A stretch of 64,000 nucleotides of DNA from assembly GCA_964544475.1 (NCBI GenBank), contig CAZJBS010000004.1, forward strand, positions 1 through 64,000, read 5' to 3'. The position numbers and the translations under genes were made by a program. The notes beneath the pieces are model-generated. The model saw only the letters and a program-made list of their open reading frames with translations. It ran no database searches and was not told where the DNA came from. Positions 41,829-50,787 of this stretch are shown piece after piece; the stretch's first letter is position 1; each line of letters opens with the position of its first letter. This stretch comes from CAZJBS01 sp964544475. GTDB taxonomy: Bacteria > CLD3 > SB21.

Positions 41829-42979
41829 CAGAAGATATGGTTGAATTCGATGTACAAACCCGTTCGGTCTTTCGATCGTCCGTAGTCCATGCGGATGATC
41901 GTGCTGTACCAGTGAAACCGCAGACCATAACCATAACTGCTTCGCCATTCTCCGGGGTCAAACGACGGACCGTGTTCCCGGTTGTAGATGTGTCCGATAT
42001 CCACAAACCCGATTGCTCCAAGAACAATGTTCTTCTTCTCCGAGAGACGCAACCCGCGCCATCGCACTTCGGTATTTGTCAGGAAGCGGCCCTGTCCGCG
42101 GACCCTTGCTGAAGGCAAACCACGAATCGATCCGTCACCGCCAAGTTTCAGTTCTTCGTAAAACGGAATTTCACCAAACACGCGATCCACTTCGACTCGG
42201 TAGGCCAAAACCCAGGCTCCGCCGAATGGAACAAAGTGGCGGTGTTCATAACTTATTAGCCAACCAGCGAAATCGGATGGACCCCACTTGTACTCCAACA
42301 ACAGCTCTTCCAGAAAACCGGAATGCGTATCGACGTAATTGTCGCGTGTATCGTACCTGACCGACGTATTAAGTTTCAACAACCAGCCCCCCTTGAAGCC
42401 AATGGGCCGTAGCTCGCCAAGTATGTTTCCGGAGTCGGAATTGGCCGAAATCGATGTGTGATTTACCGCAAGACCCACCTTGTGCCTCCATGGAAGGCGG
42501 ATATCCCTTATCCATTGGATGTTCAGTTTCGGCGAAGTGGCTTTGAAAGTGCGTTGCGCCTTTGAGAGATCCATACTGTCCACTTCCGCGTCGCTAAGTT
42601 CACCATAATAATTCGCATATGGCAACCTGTCGATCGACAACTGAAGGTCGAAGCGTTGCCCGGGAAGAAGCTGGGGTATGTCCGCCGAGAGTTGGTGGTA
42701 CCAGTTCCCCTCCGTCGTCATGAAGAACTGCGCCTTGTATCCACGGCGGTACGGAACGGTTTTCCCATCGTAATCGTACACGTTCAATCGAACGCCGTAA
42801 CCAACGCCGTCATCTGAATCATAGTTCAAGAGGGGAACCGGCGTGTACCGTCTCCCAACGGTTTTCAACGCAAAATCCTCTTCCGGCACACCCCCGCCAT
42901 ATTTCCATTCCTGCGCGTTTACCAAGCCTCCAGCGGAGACGACGGCCAAAATGAGCATGGCGCTCGTTCTTACTGTCAT
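41828..42979 (-). CDS. Omp85/surface-antigen-like outer-membrane protein
   Basis: 383 residues. Start ATG 42979 after GAGGAGTTGC. Signal peptide ends LVNAQ. Shape and motifs of the Bac_surface_Ag C-terminal barrel: VRYDTRDNYVDTHSGFLEELL, EELKLGGDGSIRGLPSARVRGQG (cf. GG..S.RG.....G), FLTNTEVRWR, FVDIGHIYN, YGYGLRF, ending MDYGRSKDRTGLYIEFNHIF. No POTRA domains, so it is a barrel-only relative rather than BamA. First gene of the minus-strand envelope run and translationally coupled to the phosphatase gene. Confidence 0.8.
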   Translation of the reverse strand: MTVRTSAMLILAVVSAGGLVNAQEWKYGGGVPEEDFALKTVGRRYTPVPLLNYDSDDGVGYGVRLNVYDYDGKTVPYRRGYKAQFFMTTEGNWYHQLSADIPQLLPGQRFDLQLSIDRLPYANYYGELSDAEVDSMDLSKAQRTFKATSPKLNIQWIRDIRLPWRHKVGLAVNHTSISANSDSGNILGELRPIGFKGGWLLKLNTSVRYDTRDNYVDTHSGFLEELLLEYKWGPSDFAGWLISYEHRHFVPFGGAWVLAYRVEVDRVFGEIPFYEELKLGGDGSIRGLPSARVRGQGRFLTNTEVRWRGLRLSEKKNIVLGAIGFVDIGHIYNREHGPSFDPGEWRSSYGYGLRFHWYSTIIRMDYGRSKDRTGLYIEFNHIF

Positions 42980-43307
42980 GCAACTCCTCAAAGAATGAGC
43001 ATATGATGAAATCCGGTGATCAGGCAATCAGATGCGCGCCAGCGAACAAGGCCAGAAGAGCGTCGTAGATGAGTAAAGGAGAGATCCGGTTTCAGAATAG
43101 AGCCCCAGCCAGGCACCACGAAGATAACCCATTTGCCGATGAATGGCAAGGACGGGGCAAATTCGGAGAAATTGTTGTTGACAGTCGTGAAACGGTGGCT
43201 TAATTTCTCTTCGGCGTCCCAATTTCCATTCGCGATCACTTTCTTGCCTTCCATCTCTATTCGTCTGATGGGACTCCGCATCGGCCTTTGTACGGAATCC
43301 TCATGCC
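42980..43307. other. Divergent spacer between envelope and signalling operons
   Basis: 328 nt between two divergent transcripts, so it must hold promoters for both. I could not identify a convincing -35/-10 pair. A minus-strand frame of up to 113 codons crosses it, but it has no ribosome site or family match, so I do not call it. Confidence 0.45.
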
Positions 43308-43712
43308 ATGGAAACGAAAATGTTCGCAAGAGACCTGAACGAGATCGAAGCTCTATTTTTCTTCGTCAGATCCTTCGGCATGCGCCACGGCGTCCAGGAA
43401 AACGTCATAATGTCCATGTGCCTGGCCGTCGAAGAGATCTTCACGAACATACTTAAATTCAATCCGTTCGGTCATGGTTTCATCGGATTGAATGCGTCCA
43501 TGCAGGCGCTTCAGTTCAAGATCATCGTGACGGATCCCGATGCCCCACGCTTCAATCCGACAGTCCGGAGCCCAATTCCCATGACGAGCGATCTGAGCGA
43601 AAAACCGATTGGCGGGCTTGGCATTTACCTTGCCAGCCGATCCGTCGACATGATGTCGTATGACTATCACGGGAAAAAGAGCCGCATCACGTTGATCAAG
43701 AACATAAGGTGA
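43308..43712 (+). CDS. RsbW-like serine/threonine kinase (anti-sigma type)
   Basis: 134 residues of a GHKL ATPase. N box EEIFTNILKF, then VTDPDAPRFNP (G1-like) and EKPIGGLGIYLASRSVDMMSYDY (G2-like). Same length and motif order as RsbW/SpoIIAB/BtrW kinases, which phosphorylate a STAS antagonist and may bind a sigma factor when free. The STAS gene follows after 4 nt. No strong ribosome site before the ATG. Whether it binds the ECF sigma encoded 360 nt downstream is open. Confidence 0.85.
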   Translation: METKMFARDLNEIEALFFFVRSFGMRHGVQENVIMSMCLAVEEIFTNILKFNPFGHGFIGLNASMQALQFKIIVTDPDAPRFNPTVRSPIPMTSDLSEKPIGGLGIYLASRSVDMMSYDYHGKKSRITLIKNIR

Positions 43713-43716
43713 GACA

Positions 43717-44004
43717 ATGTTTGAAATCACAAAAACAGAGAATGGGATTGTACTAAGGGGCCGATGGGATGCCGCCCAATCGGATCTTGCCCGCCAAACT
43801 TTCGAAACCATTGACAGAACATCGGCCGTCGATTTTGCCTCCCTGGACTATATCTCCAGCGCCGGGCTGGGCATCTTGTTGTCGACTCAGAAGCGTCTGG
43901 CCGCGTCCGGACACGAACTGCTGTTGAACAACATGAACGGCCACATTCGTGAGATCTTTGACCTCTGCGGCTTTGATCAGTTGTTTAGAATCGAGTTGTC
44001 CTAA
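43717..44004 (+). CDS. STAS-domain anti-sigma-factor antagonist
   Basis: 95 residues, RsbV/SpoIIAA type. The phosphorylated serine lies in LDYISSAGLGILLS; the flanking strands FEITKTENGIVLRGRWDA and the C-terminal HIREIFDLCGFDQLF fit the family. In partner switching, the kinase phosphorylates this serine and the SpoIIE-type phosphatase removes the phosphate. Both partners are encoded within 4 kb, which supports the assignment. Confidence 0.9.
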   Translation: MFEITKTENGIVLRGRWDAAQSDLARQTFETIDRTSAVDFASLDYISSAGLGILLSTQKRLAASGHELLLNNMNGHIREIFDLCGFDQLFRIELS

Positions 44005-44067
44005 CGGCGGGCTTTTGCCGGCGCGCCTTGGAGAAATACCAACGTTACCTAACGACGATTGTATTGT

Positions 44068-44607
44068 ATGGTGGCAGGAGATGACGCGGTTCTCGTCCAA
44101 CAATGCCTTGATGGCAGCCAAAGAGCTTTTCAGAAATTGGTCGACGATCACAAGAAACCGATATACAACGTGGCGTTGAGAATGGTCAACGATCCGGACG
44201 ATGCGGCCGATATCACCCAATCTGTTTTTGTTAAGGCTTATATTAACCTTCACACCTTCGACAGGCGATACAAACTCTTCAGCTGGCTTTACCGGATGTC
44301 GGTCAATGAGTCGATTAATTTCCTGAAGCAAAAACGACGCTTCCGGTCACTGGACGATGACGTAGCATCATCCGATGAATCCGCGGACACGCGTCTGGAT
44401 AGTGAGCGACAGAGCGTGGAGATTCAGGACAGCCTCATGGAGTTGAGTCCCGACTATCGTGCGGTACTGGTACTCCGGCATTTCCACGATCTGTCCTACC
44501 AGGAAATAGGCCGGGTTCTCGATGTGCCGGAAAAGACGGTCAAATCAAGGCTTTTTACCGCCCGACAGCTGTTGAAGGATGTACTTCTAAGGAAGGGAGT
44601 TCGATAA
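44068..44607 (+). CDS. ECF RNA polymerase sigma factor
   Basis: 179 residues from ATG 44068 (MVAGDDAVL). Sigma-2 about 25-90 (VALRMVNDPDDAADITQSVFVKAYINL, FSWLYRMSVNESINFL), a charged linker with an acidic segment, and sigma-4 about 115-172 (SPDYRAVLVLRHFHDLSYQEI, VLDVPEKTVKSRLFTARQLL). Typical RpoE-like family. It is separated by only 63 nt from the STAS gene and its TAA is directly followed by the GTG of the anti-sigma gene. Promoter not clear. Confidence 0.93.
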   Translation: MVAGDDAVLVQQCLDGSQRAFQKLVDDHKKPIYNVALRMVNDPDDAADITQSVFVKAYINLHTFDRRYKLFSWLYRMSVNESINFLKQKRRFRSLDDDVASSDESADTRLDSERQSVEIQDSLMELSPDYRAVLVLRHFHDLSYQEIGRVLDVPEKTVKSRLFTARQLLKDVLLRKGVR

Positions 44608-45375
44608 GTGAACGATAGGTATCGCCAATTGATGCAACAGGAACTTGACGGATTCAATTCGCCCGAAGAGAGCGCCGCACTCCGCGACTATCTAGTTCAC
44701 CATCCTGAAGCTCGCCGGGAATTTGACGAAATGATGGCCCTCGTCGAACGTCTTAAGCCCATACCTATGGTTGAAGCGCCGCAAGACATGACGGATCGCA
44801 TCATGAAAGCCATTGCTTCGTCAGAACGCCAGACCCGTTCCGCTGTTTCCCGTTCATGGCTGTCCTCGCTGGCGGGGGATATGGCGCCATGGAAATGGCG
44901 ATTCGCGATTTCTTTTTCAGCGGGTCTGGCTGTAGGTTTGATTGTCGTCTTCGTTCTTATGAACCCGCCCCACGACGCCGCTCTTGTGCGCGGAGTCATG
45001 GGTTTGAAGGAAGATCGTTCCGACTTGGCTGTGACGGACGTCACCAACATCAGCCTTGCGCACGCTCATGGAGAAATCCGCGTCGAGACGTCTCAGAATT
45101 ATGTTCGATTGACCGTTCAACTCGTTTCCTCCCAGGAGTTGGAACTGCGTCTCACGTACGACCGGTCTTTGTCATTTGCAGGACTACATATGATCGGTAC
45201 GGCGGATTCGAGTACGCTCCGAGAACAGCCCGGTGAAATCCAGTTGCGGCACAACGACGATGTACATTACCTGCTCATCCTGCGTGGCCGGACTCAGGAA
45301 CTTCCACCTTTAGAGTTGACGCTGGGCGACAGAGATTCCATATGGCTGCAACGTCGTCTTCGCACCGCCCAGTGA
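44608..45375 (+). CDS. Membrane anti-sigma factor
   Basis: 255 residues from GTG 44608, with GGGAG upstream, immediately after the sigma stop codon. Cytosolic N-terminal helices (MQQELDGFNSPEESAALRDYL, HHPEARREFDEMMALVERL) match zinc-less anti-sigma domains; a single TM helix lies at about 98-118 (FAISFSAGLAVGLIVVFVLM); about 135 residues form a periplasmic beta-rich sensor. A single-pass layout is the expected substrate of regulated intramembrane proteolysis; a PrsW-like protease is encoded next door. Confidence 0.85.
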   Translation: MNDRYRQLMQQELDGFNSPEESAALRDYLVHHPEARREFDEMMALVERLKPIPMVEAPQDMTDRIMKAIASSERQTRSAVSRSWLSSLAGDMAPWKWRFAISFSAGLAVGLIVVFVLMNPPHDAALVRGVMGLKEDRSDLAVTDVTNISLAHAHGEIRVETSQNYVRLTVQLVSSQELELRLTYDRSLSFAGLHMIGTADSSTLREQPGEIQLRHNDDVHYLLILRGRTQELPPLELTLGDRDSIWLQRRLRTAQ

Positions 45376-46416
45376 TTGAAGTCAGTGCCTGATCTACTGC
45401 ATACCGTCTTAAAAACCGCGAGTTCCATTCTGCCTGTCTTGTCCTTCCTCATTCTATTGAGGCTCGCCGACAGCTACAAGCTCGTCGCTCTTAGGGCGAT
45501 CGTGCTGAGTGTACTGGCAGGAAGCGGCGCGGCCGTCGCAGCGTACGGGATCCATGCGTGGTTTTTTCATGCTGCCGGCTTACCGGCCTGGTTGATTGAT
45601 CGTTGGCTGTCGCCATGCGCTGAAGAGACGTTGAAGGGAGTTTATGTGTACTACCTGGCACGGACGGCAAGAATCGGATTCCTAATGGACAGCGCCATCC
45701 ATGGATTTGCGGTCGGAACCGGTTTCGCGGTGTTCGAAAACTCGTTCTATCTTTTTCAACATATCAGTGAGCCTGTCTACTTTTGGTTGTTGAGAGGTTT
45801 TGGAACGGCGGTCATGCATGGTGGAACCTCAGCCTGTCTCGCCATACTTGTGAAATATGATGTGGACCGACGTGGAAATCTCGAAGCGCGCACTGCCTGG
45901 CGAGGATGGGCGCTGGCCGTTATCCTGCATGTCGTTTTCAACCATTTCATCCTGCCGCCGCCGTGGACGACGACCCTGGTTCTGATCCTCTGGCCGGCGA
46001 CCGTCATACTAGTTTTCAATCGTAGCGAACGCGATTTGAGAGAGTGGCTTGGCGTCGGCATCGACACCGATATCGAGTTGCTGAATCTAATACGCAGAGG
46101 CGAAGTCTCGAACACACGTATTGGCCGGTACGTCCACCGGTTCCGCAAGCATTTCAAGACGGAAACACTGGCGGATCTGTTGTGTTACATACGATTGTAT
46201 GTGGAGCTGCGTCTGCTGGCCAAGGGAATGCTCATGGCGCGCGAAATCGGGTTCTCCATGCACGTAAAACCCGACGCGCGATCGAAGTTTGCCGAGCTTT
46301 GTTACCTCGAAAAACAAATCGGCGAAACCGGCCTGATCGTATTACGTCCGTTCCTGCACAAGGACTTGAAAGATCCCTGGGTGATTCAGCGGCTCGGAAA
46401 CCGGAGCGTGATTTGA
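45376..46416 (+). CDS. PrsW-like intramembrane protease with cytosolic extension
   Basis: 346 residues from TTG 45376, abutting the anti-sigma stop codon (GTG 45385 is an alternative). About seven TM helices in residues 15-215. PrsW motifs: EETLK at 83-87, FAVFE with Glu121, MHGG with His148 and HVVFNH at 185-190. In Bacillus, PrsW makes the first cut in the anti-sigma factor RsiW. The C-terminal 130 or so residues are soluble and charged (a helical stretch with RKHFKTETLADLLCYIRLYVE), longer than in basic PrsW. Its position predicts cleavage of the adjacent anti-sigma factor. Confidence 0.82.
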   Translation: MKSVPDLLHTVLKTASSILPVLSFLILLRLADSYKLVALRAIVLSVLAGSGAAVAAYGIHAWFFHAAGLPAWLIDRWLSPCAEETLKGVYVYYLARTARIGFLMDSAIHGFAVGTGFAVFENSFYLFQHISEPVYFWLLRGFGTAVMHGGTSACLAILVKYDVDRRGNLEARTAWRGWALAVILHVVFNHFILPPPWTTTLVLILWPATVILVFNRSERDLREWLGVGIDTDIELLNLIRRGEVSNTRIGRYVHRFRKHFKTETLADLLCYIRLYVELRLLAKGMLMAREIGFSMHVKPDARSKFAELCYLEKQIGETGLIVLRPFLHKDLKDPWVIQRLGNRSVI

Positions 46417-46451
46417 TCTGTGTTAACGCTGGATTCACGGCCGTCTCCATA

Positions 46452-48893
46452 CTACTTCATCAGGATCATCCTGCGCGTCTTGACAACATCGCCGGCCGTC
46501 AATCGGTAAAGATACACACCGCTGGAGACCGGCGCTCCGGCGTTATTCAGGCCATTCCAAACCACATGATGCTCGCCGGCGCTCATTATGGACCCATTCA
46601 GCACCGCTCTGACTTCCTGACCCATCACATTGTAAATTTTCAAAGAGACCTGCGTTGGCCGGGACAGCGCAAAATCAATCCGTGTGGCCGGGTTGAATGG
46701 GTTCGGATGATTCTGATAAAGCGCCACGGAAGCCGGATGGAGGTCGTCATTCGGATCCACGGCGACCACCTGGTCAAAATAGGCGATACTGCGCTGCAAC
46801 AAAGTCCGGATGGACGTGGCCGGCGCCTGATGAAGATCAAAACCAAAGAAAACGGCCTTGCCACCGCTGCCCGTGTTTTCAATATAGGCGCTTGCCAACT
46901 TGTTGCTGTCTGCGGCGTTCCCGCCGTACCTCAGACACTTGTGAACATACGGATTCAACAGGTCTATCACATCTCTGGAAGGTTGGAGGCTCGGAGTGAT
47001 CGCCATATTCACCCCGTCACTGATGATGTTTCCAACGAAACCGCGAATCGTCGAAGAGGCGCCCGTATAATTGGAATTGAAGCCCACGCCGAGTCGGCTG
47101 AGGAAGAGCGTGCTGCCGGCGTTGAACTCGGCCAGGTTCATACCGGACAGGAGGAGATCGTAGCCACGGGCACAAATGGCCTCCAGTGTGTCATGTTCCG
47201 CCGGACTCAACACGGGGTTGGCATCATTGGTGAACCAAACCACGGCCTGCTTTGAGGTTTGGCCGACGAGATCGACCGGGATGGACAAGCCTCTGTCGTA
47301 TATGTTCCAGGTTGCATGACTGATACCAACCTGGGTCAACGCGTTTTCGTAGGCGCCGGACCAGGATTCATTCGCATCGTTGACAACGAGCACATCGGCC
47401 GGCTGGACTTCGATGGCATGGTGACCCGGATTAAGATTACGCAAGGTGACTCCGGCGTACGGCAGCGTTAGTGGTTCGACGATCAGCGAATCCAGAAAAT
47501 CGAGTGAACTCAGTTCCAGAAATTCAAATTCGCCGTTGCCATCCGTTGTGTCCGACATGACAAACGGAAGACCGTTACCGCGTCGGCCGTGCACGTCGAC
47601 TCGGGAAACGATGGGCTCCAGGGCTGAGTTTCGTATCACACCGTCGAGTGTTACATTTTGCAGGCCTATCGGCAATGTCACATTCAGTTCATGCGATGAG
47701 TCCGCCTGGAACTCAACCCCGGCCATCGTTTTTTGGGTGCCGGCCGACTGAAAGCGAAGGTGATACGTGCCCGGCAAGAGGCTAAGAGCGTAGTGGCCGT
47801 CGCCATTGTTGATGATGATGCTGTCGCCTGTCTCCTCCACGATCACGGAAGCGTATGGGACTGGAAGACCGCTGATGGAGTCCGTCAAAATACCCCGACA
47901 TTTTCCAAGAGCGTTCGTGCTTGTCCTATAAATCGCATCCGCGCCTTCCAGGCTGTACACGTATCCATCGTCGGCGGCTTTGATCATCCATACATAATCA
48001 AAGGGTGCGGCGCCCAGTCGTTGCCAACTGCGGGCCTGGTCGCCGGATCGATAGACGCCTCTGACGTTGCCGTCGTCCAGAAAAGCGCCAACGTACAGGT
48101 CGCCCGTCGCGGAATTCATGTCCATGCCCCACATGTAGACGCCATACATGCCGACATCAAACCATGTCGCGCCGTAATCGGTCGACTTGAAGATGGAATA
48201 GTGCTCGTCTAATTGAATGGCCGCGTACGCCACATGGTGGTTGGTCTTATCCCACACCAGTTTTGGAACTTCAGAGAAGTACGGATTGCCCGGTTTGACA
48301 AGATGCCACGTTGTGCCGGCATTCGTAGAACGCGCAATCCTCGTATCGCCCGCACCGGCGATGATGATATTCGAATCGGACGGGTTGGAGGAGAGCGTGC
48401 ATACATAACCGAAACCAATGGTGGACGTTTGCGTCCATGTGCTGCCCGTGTCATGGCTCACATAAAAGGCGCTGGTGAAGAAATCGGCAAAATAGATGGT
48501 CGCAGGATTCTGATAATTGTAGTCAATGGTTTCGCCATCCAGAACAACGTTGGGCAGCACCTCCCGCCACGTCCAGCCCCCGTCATTGGTTTTCCAGAGC
48601 CCGAACGAACAGAGCAGGATGCTGTTGGTGTCAATGGCGCTAACGGAGATATTCCTCACTTCCTGTTGGGGACAATTACCACGGGCCTCCCAATTCACAC
48701 CTCGGTCGTGGCTGACGTAAAATACGCCGTTTTTCTGCGTGTACAGAATGCGCTGGTCCAGCGGGTTCAGCGCAAACGCCCAGTTGGAAGACGGCGAAGT
48801 GAACATGGATTGCCAGGTGAGATTCACTTGCGCACTGAGCAGGCTGAAGGCGAAGGCCATTAACAGTACGATCCGTATGATTGCGTTCTTCAC
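46452..48893 (-). CDS. BNR-repeat / carboxypeptidase-regulatory / GATase-like cargo with T9SS tail
   Basis: 813 residues from GTG 48893 with AAAGGAG 5 nt upstream. Signal peptide ends LLSAQ. About 25-335: BNR-like repeats (YVSHDRGVNWEAR, WKTNDGGWTWREV, YVSHDTGSTWTQT, FKSTDYGATWFDV). About 340-500: two carboxypeptidase-regulatory-like beta-sandwiches (GKCRGILTDSISGLPVPYASV, LDGVIRNSALEPIVSRVDVHG). About 505-700: a Rossmann-like domain (DVLVVNDANESW, AVVWFTNDANPVLSPAEHDTL) as seen in other T9SS cargo. Tail about 730-813 (HPNPFNPATRIDFALS, SSGVYLYRLTAG, TRRMILMK). It lies 28 nt downstream of the cytochrome gene. Confidence 0.82.
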   Translation of the reverse strand: MKNAIIRIVLLMAFAFSLLSAQVNLTWQSMFTSPSSNWAFALNPLDQRILYTQKNGVFYVSHDRGVNWEARGNCPQQEVRNISVSAIDTNSILLCSFGLWKTNDGGWTWREVLPNVVLDGETIDYNYQNPATIYFADFFTSAFYVSHDTGSTWTQTSTIGFGYVCTLSSNPSDSNIIIAGAGDTRIARSTNAGTTWHLVKPGNPYFSEVPKLVWDKTNHHVAYAAIQLDEHYSIFKSTDYGATWFDVGMYGVYMWGMDMNSATGDLYVGAFLDDGNVRGVYRSGDQARSWQRLGAAPFDYVWMIKAADDGYVYSLEGADAIYRTSTNALGKCRGILTDSISGLPVPYASVIVEETGDSIIINNGDGHYALSLLPGTYHLRFQSAGTQKTMAGVEFQADSSHELNVTLPIGLQNVTLDGVIRNSALEPIVSRVDVHGRRGNGLPFVMSDTTDGNGEFEFLELSSLDFLDSLIVEPLTLPYAGVTLRNLNPGHHAIEVQPADVLVVNDANESWSGAYENALTQVGISHATWNIYDRGLSIPVDLVGQTSKQAVVWFTNDANPVLSPAEHDTLEAICARGYDLLLSGMNLAEFNAGSTLFLSRLGVGFNSNYTGASSTIRGFVGNIISDGVNMAITPSLQPSRDVIDLLNPYVHKCLRYGGNAADSNKLASAYIENTGSGGKAVFFGFDLHQAPATSIRTLLQRSIAYFDQVVAVDPNDDLHPASVALYQNHPNPFNPATRIDFALSRPTQVSLKIYNVMGQEVRAVLNGSIMSAGEHHVVWNGLNNAGAPVSSGVYLYRLTAGDVVKTRRMILMK

Positions 48894-48921
48894 GTCAACT
48901 CCTTTGGACATATGATGAATG

Positions 48922-50787
48922 TTATTTGACGAAGCTGATCTTTGTCGTTCGGATGCGGCCGGCGGCGGACAAACGTACCAGATAGATGCCGGACGTCACG
49001 GCGTCACCGCGCCGGTTGCGACCGTCCCAAATCACCGTGTGCGATCCTTCGCTGAAGCGGCCTTCAGCCAATCGCGCCACTTCCTGACCCAGCACATTGA
49101 ACACCGACACGGTGGCCTCCGAGGCGAACGGCAATTCAAACACCATGGCCGTCGACCCATTGAAAGGATTCGGATAATTCTGATGAAGCGTCAACACATG
49201 GATGGGTTCGCCGTGAGGCTGCACATCAACGAGCTGGACATTGAACAACGTGTCCGCCAGAACATATTCGCGCATATCCCACCCCTTCGCGTCCGCCCAC
49301 GGCTTGAAAACGGCCCGGTACAACCATTGAATCCGAACCGATGCGGTGAGATGACCGGAGCGGTCAAAGATTATCCGCGTCGTATCCGTGGTTTGGGCCG
49401 GAATACGGCTGTCATACAGAATGTCCGTTGCCAACCAGTTGGGGGCAGGCGACTGACCCGTTGTGCTGTCACGCGTGATCAGGGCGTAGGCCTTGCCGGG
49501 CAAACCCGAGTAATTTCCGTTGGCGGGGTCGCCGATGCCCGCAAAATGCGGAACGGTATCGCCAGAGATGCGAACCAATCGATCCGATCCGTCCATGGCC
49601 GTGACGACCAGCAGCATATTGCGAAAACTGACGCCCGTCGGCAGTTGGTGACCGGCGCCGCTATTGGTAATCCGGGTCTCCACCCGCAATTGGTTTTCGT
49701 TGACGTGCGCGCCGACCAACCAATGGGCGGAAGCGTCCAGGAATTCGCTTGTAGTGCCCCTGAAATACTGATTGTAGATGCGATTGCTATCCCGCAGGAC
49801 AGCATGGGGCCCGCCGATGCCGGATGCAAAAAGGGAATCGCTGTTCGGCTTCATGTGGCAATCCTGGCATTGACGCCCCTGGGCCGCATAAGGACTCGCC
49901 GCCCAGGAGTCATACGTGTCATCCACGATGACACCGTTCAGATTGGCGTATTGGTGACATCCCGAACAAAAGGCGCTTTTTTCTATGTTGGGATTGTATG
50001 TGCCGCCCATCCAGAACGACGTGACGTCGTCAAACTGCCCGAAGTTGATGTCCCGGTTGAATCCCGTTGGCGGTCGTCTCATGAAAACTGAGCCGTTGAC
50101 GCCGGTCGCATAGTTCACTTCCACGCTATCGATCTTGTGGCAGAAATCGCAGTGCACCCCGTTGGTGTCCACCGGATAAGGATAGCCCGAGAGGAAAAGG
50201 TCGTTGATTTCTGTATTTCCCGGCGAACGAAGCGCAGCGGACGGCGCATGGCAATCCCCGCAATCGCCGCCTTCATTCGGAAAATCCAGTTTGAAACCCG
50301 GATACACACCGGTCGTGCCATTCACGTCGGTACCATTGTAGGTCTGCAGGAACATCGGATTGACCACGGACCGCGAGTGCCTGGATTCATGCCATTGCTC
50401 GGCCAAACGCTCATGGCAATTGTCGCAATACGCCGGACCATTGAAAACATAGTTGGCGTTATCGCCATTGGGCAACGTATCGATTGCAATGGTGTCTATC
50501 GTCCCTCCGACGTACATGCTCCTGGCGGCATTAAACCAGCCTTGTTTGCCGGCGGTCATCGTCACATTGGTTCCATTGGGCAGATCCGAGACAAGAGAAA
50601 ACCGGCCGTCCTGGCCGGTGAGGACAAAGTCATTCTTACCCTGGATGCGAACCCGGGCCGACGCCACCGGCGTGCGAAAGTCCGACCTTACGACCAGACC
50701 CTCGATCACCTGTGTCGTGCGGCCATTCAAACCAAACCACAAGGATAACAGCGCTGTAAATGCCACGAGAGACAACACCCGTTTCAT
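48922..50787 (-). CDS. Pentaheme cytochrome c with T9SS sorting tail
   Basis: 621 residues; AGGAG before ATG 50787. Signal peptide about 1-22. An N-terminal carboxypeptidase-regulatory-like domain (about 27-100, TQVIEGLVVRSDFRTPVASARVRI) is followed by five CXXCH heme sites: CDNCH 121, CGDCH 176, CDFCH 213, CSGCH 274, CQDCH 307, with distal-ligand-like His residues between (QWHESRHSRS). The heme pattern resembles cytochrome c554-type multiheme proteins. The last 85 residues form a T9SS tail (NYPNPFNGSTAMVFELP, VFNVLGQEVARL, TSGIYLVRLSA, TTKISFVK). It should therefore be exported to the cell surface, where it could carry electrons to outside acceptors. Confidence 0.88.
   Translation of the reverse strand: MKRVLSLVAFTALLSLWFGLNGRTTQVIEGLVVRSDFRTPVASARVRIQGKNDFVLTGQDGRFSLVSDLPNGTNVTMTAGKQGWFNAARSMYVGGTIDTIAIDTLPNGDNANYVFNGPAYCDNCHERLAEQWHESRHSRSVVNPMFLQTYNGTDVNGTTGVYPGFKLDFPNEGGDCGDCHAPSAALRSPGNTEINDLFLSGYPYPVDTNGVHCDFCHKIDSVEVNYATGVNGSVFMRRPPTGFNRDINFGQFDDVTSFWMGGTYNPNIEKSAFCSGCHQYANLNGVIVDDTYDSWAASPYAAQGRQCQDCHMKPNSDSLFASGIGGPHAVLRDSNRIYNQYFRGTTSEFLDASAHWLVGAHVNENQLRVETRITNSGAGHQLPTGVSFRNMLLVVTAMDGSDRLVRISGDTVPHFAGIGDPANGNYSGLPGKAYALITRDSTTGQSPAPNWLATDILYDSRIPAQTTDTTRIIFDRSGHLTASVRIQWLYRAVFKPWADAKGWDMREYVLADTLFNVQLVDVQPHGEPIHVLTLHQNYPNPFNGSTAMVFELPFASEATVSVFNVLGQEVARLAEGRFSEGSHTVIWDGRNRRGDAVTSGIYLVRLSAAGRIRTTKISFVK

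Noticed and set aside
42988..43329. 113-codon minus-strand frame in the divergent spacer (starts such as MEGKKVIANGNWD)
   Set aside because: It overlaps the kinase start on the other strand, lacks a ribosome site and matches no family. I keep it as an open possibility only.
48919..50091. 390-codon plus-strand frame opposite the cytochrome gene
   Set aside because: The five CXXCH sites and T9SS tail on the minus strand settle the coding strand.
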